Positions 21,796 through 23,759 of a stretch of 23,759 bases of DNA are shown here, piece after piece (the first letter of the stretch is position 1; every line of letters begins with the position of its first letter). A program made the translations under genes and the position numbers. A model generated the notes under the pieces. That model was given only the letters and a program-made list of their open reading frames with translations, was not told the origin of the DNA and did not search any database. The DNA is from CAYJFG01 sp051881695 (GTDB lineage: Bacteria > Bacillota > Clostridia > Oscillospirales > Acutalibacteraceae): positions 1 through 23,759 of the forward strand of contig JBJEQJ010000038.1 of NCBI GenBank assembly GCA_051881695.1, read 5' to 3'.

Positions 21796-21936
21796 TTAAC
21801 ATTTAATTAAAGCGATTGAAAGTATTACCAGAATAGCCGCAATAATTGTAATAATAACGCGGTCGGGACAAAACGTGGCGGCGATAAGTCCCAGACCAAA
21901 AGCTAAAAAGCATTTTCCGACCTTATGGTGGCTCAT
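21796..21936 (-). CDS. 46-residue membrane protein of unknown function upstream of spoVM
   Basis: Begins MSHHKVGKCFLAFGLGLIAA and is followed by TFCPDRV and a second hydrophobic stretch ending ALIKC. Two membrane segments are likely (about 9-22 and 27-44) joined by the turn CPDR. I do not recognise the family. AAAGGAG is 11 bases before the ATG, a somewhat long but usable spacing. The stop codon is 17 bases before spoVM, and both end at the same terminator, which suggests a sporulation role by association only. Cys9, Cys23 and the C-terminal Cys46 are notable for so short a chain. No clear sporulation sigma-factor promoter was found in the 119 bases to the upstream dockerin gene. Confidence 0.7.
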   Translation of the reverse strand: MSHHKVGKCFLAFGLGLIAATFCPDRVIITIIAAILVILSIALIKC

Positions 21937-22055
21937 TTTTATCAAGGCTCCTTTTCAGATACTTCTCTTAAAATACGCACGCAGCTTTATGTACTATCTT
22001 TCCGCCGCTTTAGTATCATATTATTCCGAAAGCTGAAAAGTGTTACAACGCAATA

Positions 22056-23531
22056 CTACAAATACCGGCAAAGCAATGCAAGATCAAGAATATCAGCGCG
22101 GTTATCTCCGTTTAAATCTGCCGCCTCAAGAAAAGAACCCGACAAACTGTTGTTTTCGTTTAAATGCTTTAATAATGCTTTTGTATCACGGCTGTTGATA
22201 TTACCCTCGCCTGTCAGGTCGCCGTCTACTATAAAGGTATATGTCTTGTAAATGCCTCCGCTTTCATTTTTCAGAGTAACGGAGCAGCCTGTTCCTATAA
22301 CTCCGCCTGATTTATATTCTCCTGAGCAATTTTTAAAGAAAAGCCTGTATCCGCTTACATATATATTGCTTTTAAACTGAGCAATTGTTGTACCCATTGG
22401 TACGTTTATTCTGTGTTTTAGCTTATCCGTTTGATATGTTGACGATGAAATATCTCTGTAAGCTGCTTTGCTGTTTTCCTCCCTGCTTTGCGTGCTGCTG
22501 CTTTGCAAGCCTTCGTCCTCCGGTGCGCTTTGCTTTGGCGGGACAGTTGCTATCGGCTCTGTGGGTATTTCCGGAATGTCAGAAGCCTTTAAAAATTCAA
22601 GCTTTAAGTCCTCTGTAATAACTCCTATGCTGTCCTTAAGCGGAAGCACAGCAGTAACCCTGCCGTTAAGCGCAAAAGCTTTATCGGGTTTTTCGTTCAG
22701 GGACCTTCCCGTTATCTGACAGTCTGTATAATAAAAAACAAAGTCCTGCAAATATGCAGACTTGTCGGGCTTCGCTTTTTCAACGGTGGTTATATATTCT
22801 GTTTTTTCTCCGTTAAAATGATAAATGCGTCCCGTTTCTCCAAGCAAATATCCACCGCCGATAGGATAGTAAAGCCCCGAAAAAGAGCCTGACGAAATGC
22901 ATTGCGCCGTTTTTTCAAAGCTATAAAGCAGATATGCGTCTGTTACGGTAAAGACATACACTCTGTTTTCTGCGGCAACGTATTTTACCGATAAAATCTG
23001 TTTTCCTAAATTAAGGCTGTATACTTGTGCACCGTCTGTAGTATATACAGATATAACATTTGGATTACTGTAATTTAATAAATATAGATAATTGCCGTCG
23101 AACGCAAGCTGATTGTTATTTTTTACCGCAACATCGGCAACTGCACAGTATTGTGTGCTTTGAGAAGCAAAATTATAAGAGGTTATGACAGTCTGCGCTA
23201 CTGCACTGCCATTGTTATCCTTAGCAAAATAGGTTGAGGCAATATTTACCGTGTTGCCGTATGCACAGGCGCCGGAGAAAATTTCGGGAAGCTCAAGCTG
23301 TGCGCTTTTTATGGTGGACTGAGATGTCTTATATATTTTTACGGATTTACCGGTATAGCCTATCAGATAAATATTCTCCTCATAGTCTGTTAAGGTACAG
23401 GCTTTTGAAAATTCGGAAATATCGCTGAGGTCATACGCAGAGTAGGCATATGTGCTATGCACAAGGCTGCACACGCATAGCAGTAAGGTGTTTACGGCAA
23501 GAAAAACGCTTACAGCCGTGTGCCTGTGCAT
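22056..23531 (-). CDS. Secreted propeller-like protein with C-terminal dockerin
   Basis: 491 residues. A signal peptide (about 1-29) with a hydrophobic core AVSVFLAVNTLLLCVC leads to a beta-rich region (30-315) with repeats of about 45-50 residues that look like propeller blades (NIYLIGYTGKSVKIYKT, YLYLLNYSNPNVISVYTT, RVYVFTVTDAYLLYSF, GYLLGETGRIYHFNGEKT). A Pro/Ser/Glu-rich linker (about 318-355) follows, then a small module (about 370-435: VPMGTTIAQFKS, GVIGTGCSV) often found before dockerins, and a dockerin: GDLTGEGNINSRDTKALLKHL and ADLNGDNRADILDLALLCRYL (436-491). The second calcium loop has all ligands; the first has Asp, Thr, Glu and Asp. GGGAGG at six bases sets the start; the upstream region (23555-23571) has TATAAT-like boxes without a good -35. 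Function unknown; probably a surface or scaffold-bound binding protein. Confidence 0.85.
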   Translation of the reverse strand: MHRHTAVSVFLAVNTLLLCVCSLVHSTYAYSAYDLSDISEFSKACTLTDYEENIYLIGYTGKSVKIYKTSQSTIKSAQLELPEIFSGACAYGNTVNIASTYFAKDNNGSAVAQTVITSYNFASQSTQYCAVADVAVKNNNQLAFDGNYLYLLNYSNPNVISVYTTDGAQVYSLNLGKQILSVKYVAAENRVYVFTVTDAYLLYSFEKTAQCISSGSFSGLYYPIGGGYLLGETGRIYHFNGEKTEYITTVEKAKPDKSAYLQDFVFYYTDCQITGRSLNEKPDKAFALNGRVTAVLPLKDSIGVITEDLKLEFLKASDIPEIPTEPIATVPPKQSAPEDEGLQSSSTQSREENSKAAYRDISSSTYQTDKLKHRINVPMGTTIAQFKSNIYVSGYRLFFKNCSGEYKSGGVIGTGCSVTLKNESGGIYKTYTFIVDGDLTGEGNINSRDTKALLKHLNENNSLSGSFLEAADLNGDNRADILDLALLCRYL

Positions 23532-23635
23532 AAAAATCCTCCCTTAGCAGCTTTATTATATTTATATTATATAATTGATAAAAAGGGGGATTTTTAGTGC
23601 GTGAAGTATGTTCATTTAATGCTTGTTTTCAAAAT

Positions 23636-23695
23636 AAAAAGGCTCTGTATTGCTGCCGGAAAATTCCCGGACGTTTAATACAGAGTCTTATTTTT
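23636..23695. terminator. Large bidirectional terminator hairpin
   Basis: CTCTGTATT (23643-23651) pairs with AATACAGAG (23677-23685), with an inner CCGG/CCGG pairing; A tract on the left, TTATTTTT on the right. It lies upstream of the dockerin gene, so it most likely ends a minus-strand gene located beyond the right edge. Confidence 0.75.
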
Positions 23696-23699
23696 AGCT

Positions 23700-23759
23700 T
23701 GACGGAGGGATTCGCTTCCGCACAGGCTTTATTCTGAGGAATCCCCCTGATGACTTCGT
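23700..23759 (-). repeat. Family B repeat, partial copy cut by window edge
   Basis: Read on the minus strand it has ACGAAGTCATCAGGGGGATT, then CCTCAGAATAAAG, TGTGC and GAATCCCTCCGTCAAGC, matching 11663-11724 position by position with about a dozen changes. The GGGGGATTC/GAATCCCTCC pairing is kept. Confidence 0.85.

Noticed and set aside
22056..22251. Plus-strand frames at 21925-22251 and 22385-22719
   Set aside because: They lie opposite the dockerin gene and have no ribosome sites; Ser/Cys-rich shadow translations.
23597..23737. Short + frame starting GTG (begins MREVCSFNACF) with several cysteines and a GGGGG ribosome-like site
   Set aside because: It runs through the terminator hairpin and into a family B repeat, so coding is unlikely; a ribosomal peptide precursor was considered but there is no modifying enzyme nearby.

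Overview
The window looks like chromosomal DNA of an anaerobic, spore-forming, starch-using gut clostridium, probably a Ruminococcus-like member of the Oscillospirales. The pointers are a one-chain pyruvate:ferredoxin oxidoreductase, an SpoVM homologue, two secreted proteins with dockerin-like ends (one carrying part of a starch-binding CBM26 module), a GH13 neopullulanase-type enzyme, strong GGAGG ribosome sites and sigma-A-type promoters. Assignment to a genus is inference; there is no rRNA or other phylogenetic marker here.

Layout. 1-2404 (+): a copy of an interspersed repeat (family A), then two co-directional genes: a membrane-anchored zinc-ribbon protein and an SPFH protein ending in three zinc ribbons. 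2454-3410 (-): ROK glucokinase. 3712-4482 (+): a promoter, a long hairpin leader and a DUF308/HdeD-like membrane protein. 4548-6410 (-): cytoplasmic GH13 enzyme with palindromes in its upstream region. 6582-6821 (-): tRNA-Met/tRNA-Glu operon with a consensus promoter and a terminator. 6895-11559: GtrA-type flippase and polyprenyl-phosphate glycosyltransferase (-), divergent from a YfhO-type GT-C protein (+), together the three parts of a cell-surface glycosylation system. 11586-12359: hairpin-rich repeat (family B), a DarB/CbpB-like tandem CBS protein and a second family A copy. 12466-16264 (+): pyruvate:ferredoxin oxidoreductase with a structured leader. 16262-20910 (+): family A copy, HAD hydrolase, a membrane-anchor remnant, a complete MITE-like family A element forming the leader of an aminotransferase gene, tryptophanyl-tRNA synthetase and a methyltransferase. 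21040-23531 (-): truncated CBM26-dockerin protein, spoVM preceded by an unrecognised 46-residue membrane protein, and a large secreted propeller-like dockerin protein. The right edge holds a terminator and another family B copy.

How the genes fit together. GH13 enzyme and glucokinase would turn imported maltodextrins into glucose-6-phosphate, and pyruvate:ferredoxin oxidoreductase takes the resulting pyruvate to acetyl-CoA. Extracellular dockerin proteins suggest an amylosome- or cellulosome-like surface system. The GtrB/GtrA/YfhO set would decorate a wall polymer, and the SPFH and DUF308 genes may serve envelope homeostasis.

Nothing here is a clear new defence or mobile system. The most worthwhile items are the two very small sporulation-region genes, the complete three-part glycosylation set, the TTAA-ended repeat family (one copy of which supplies a whole 5' leader), and the internally deleted CBM26-dockerin protein.
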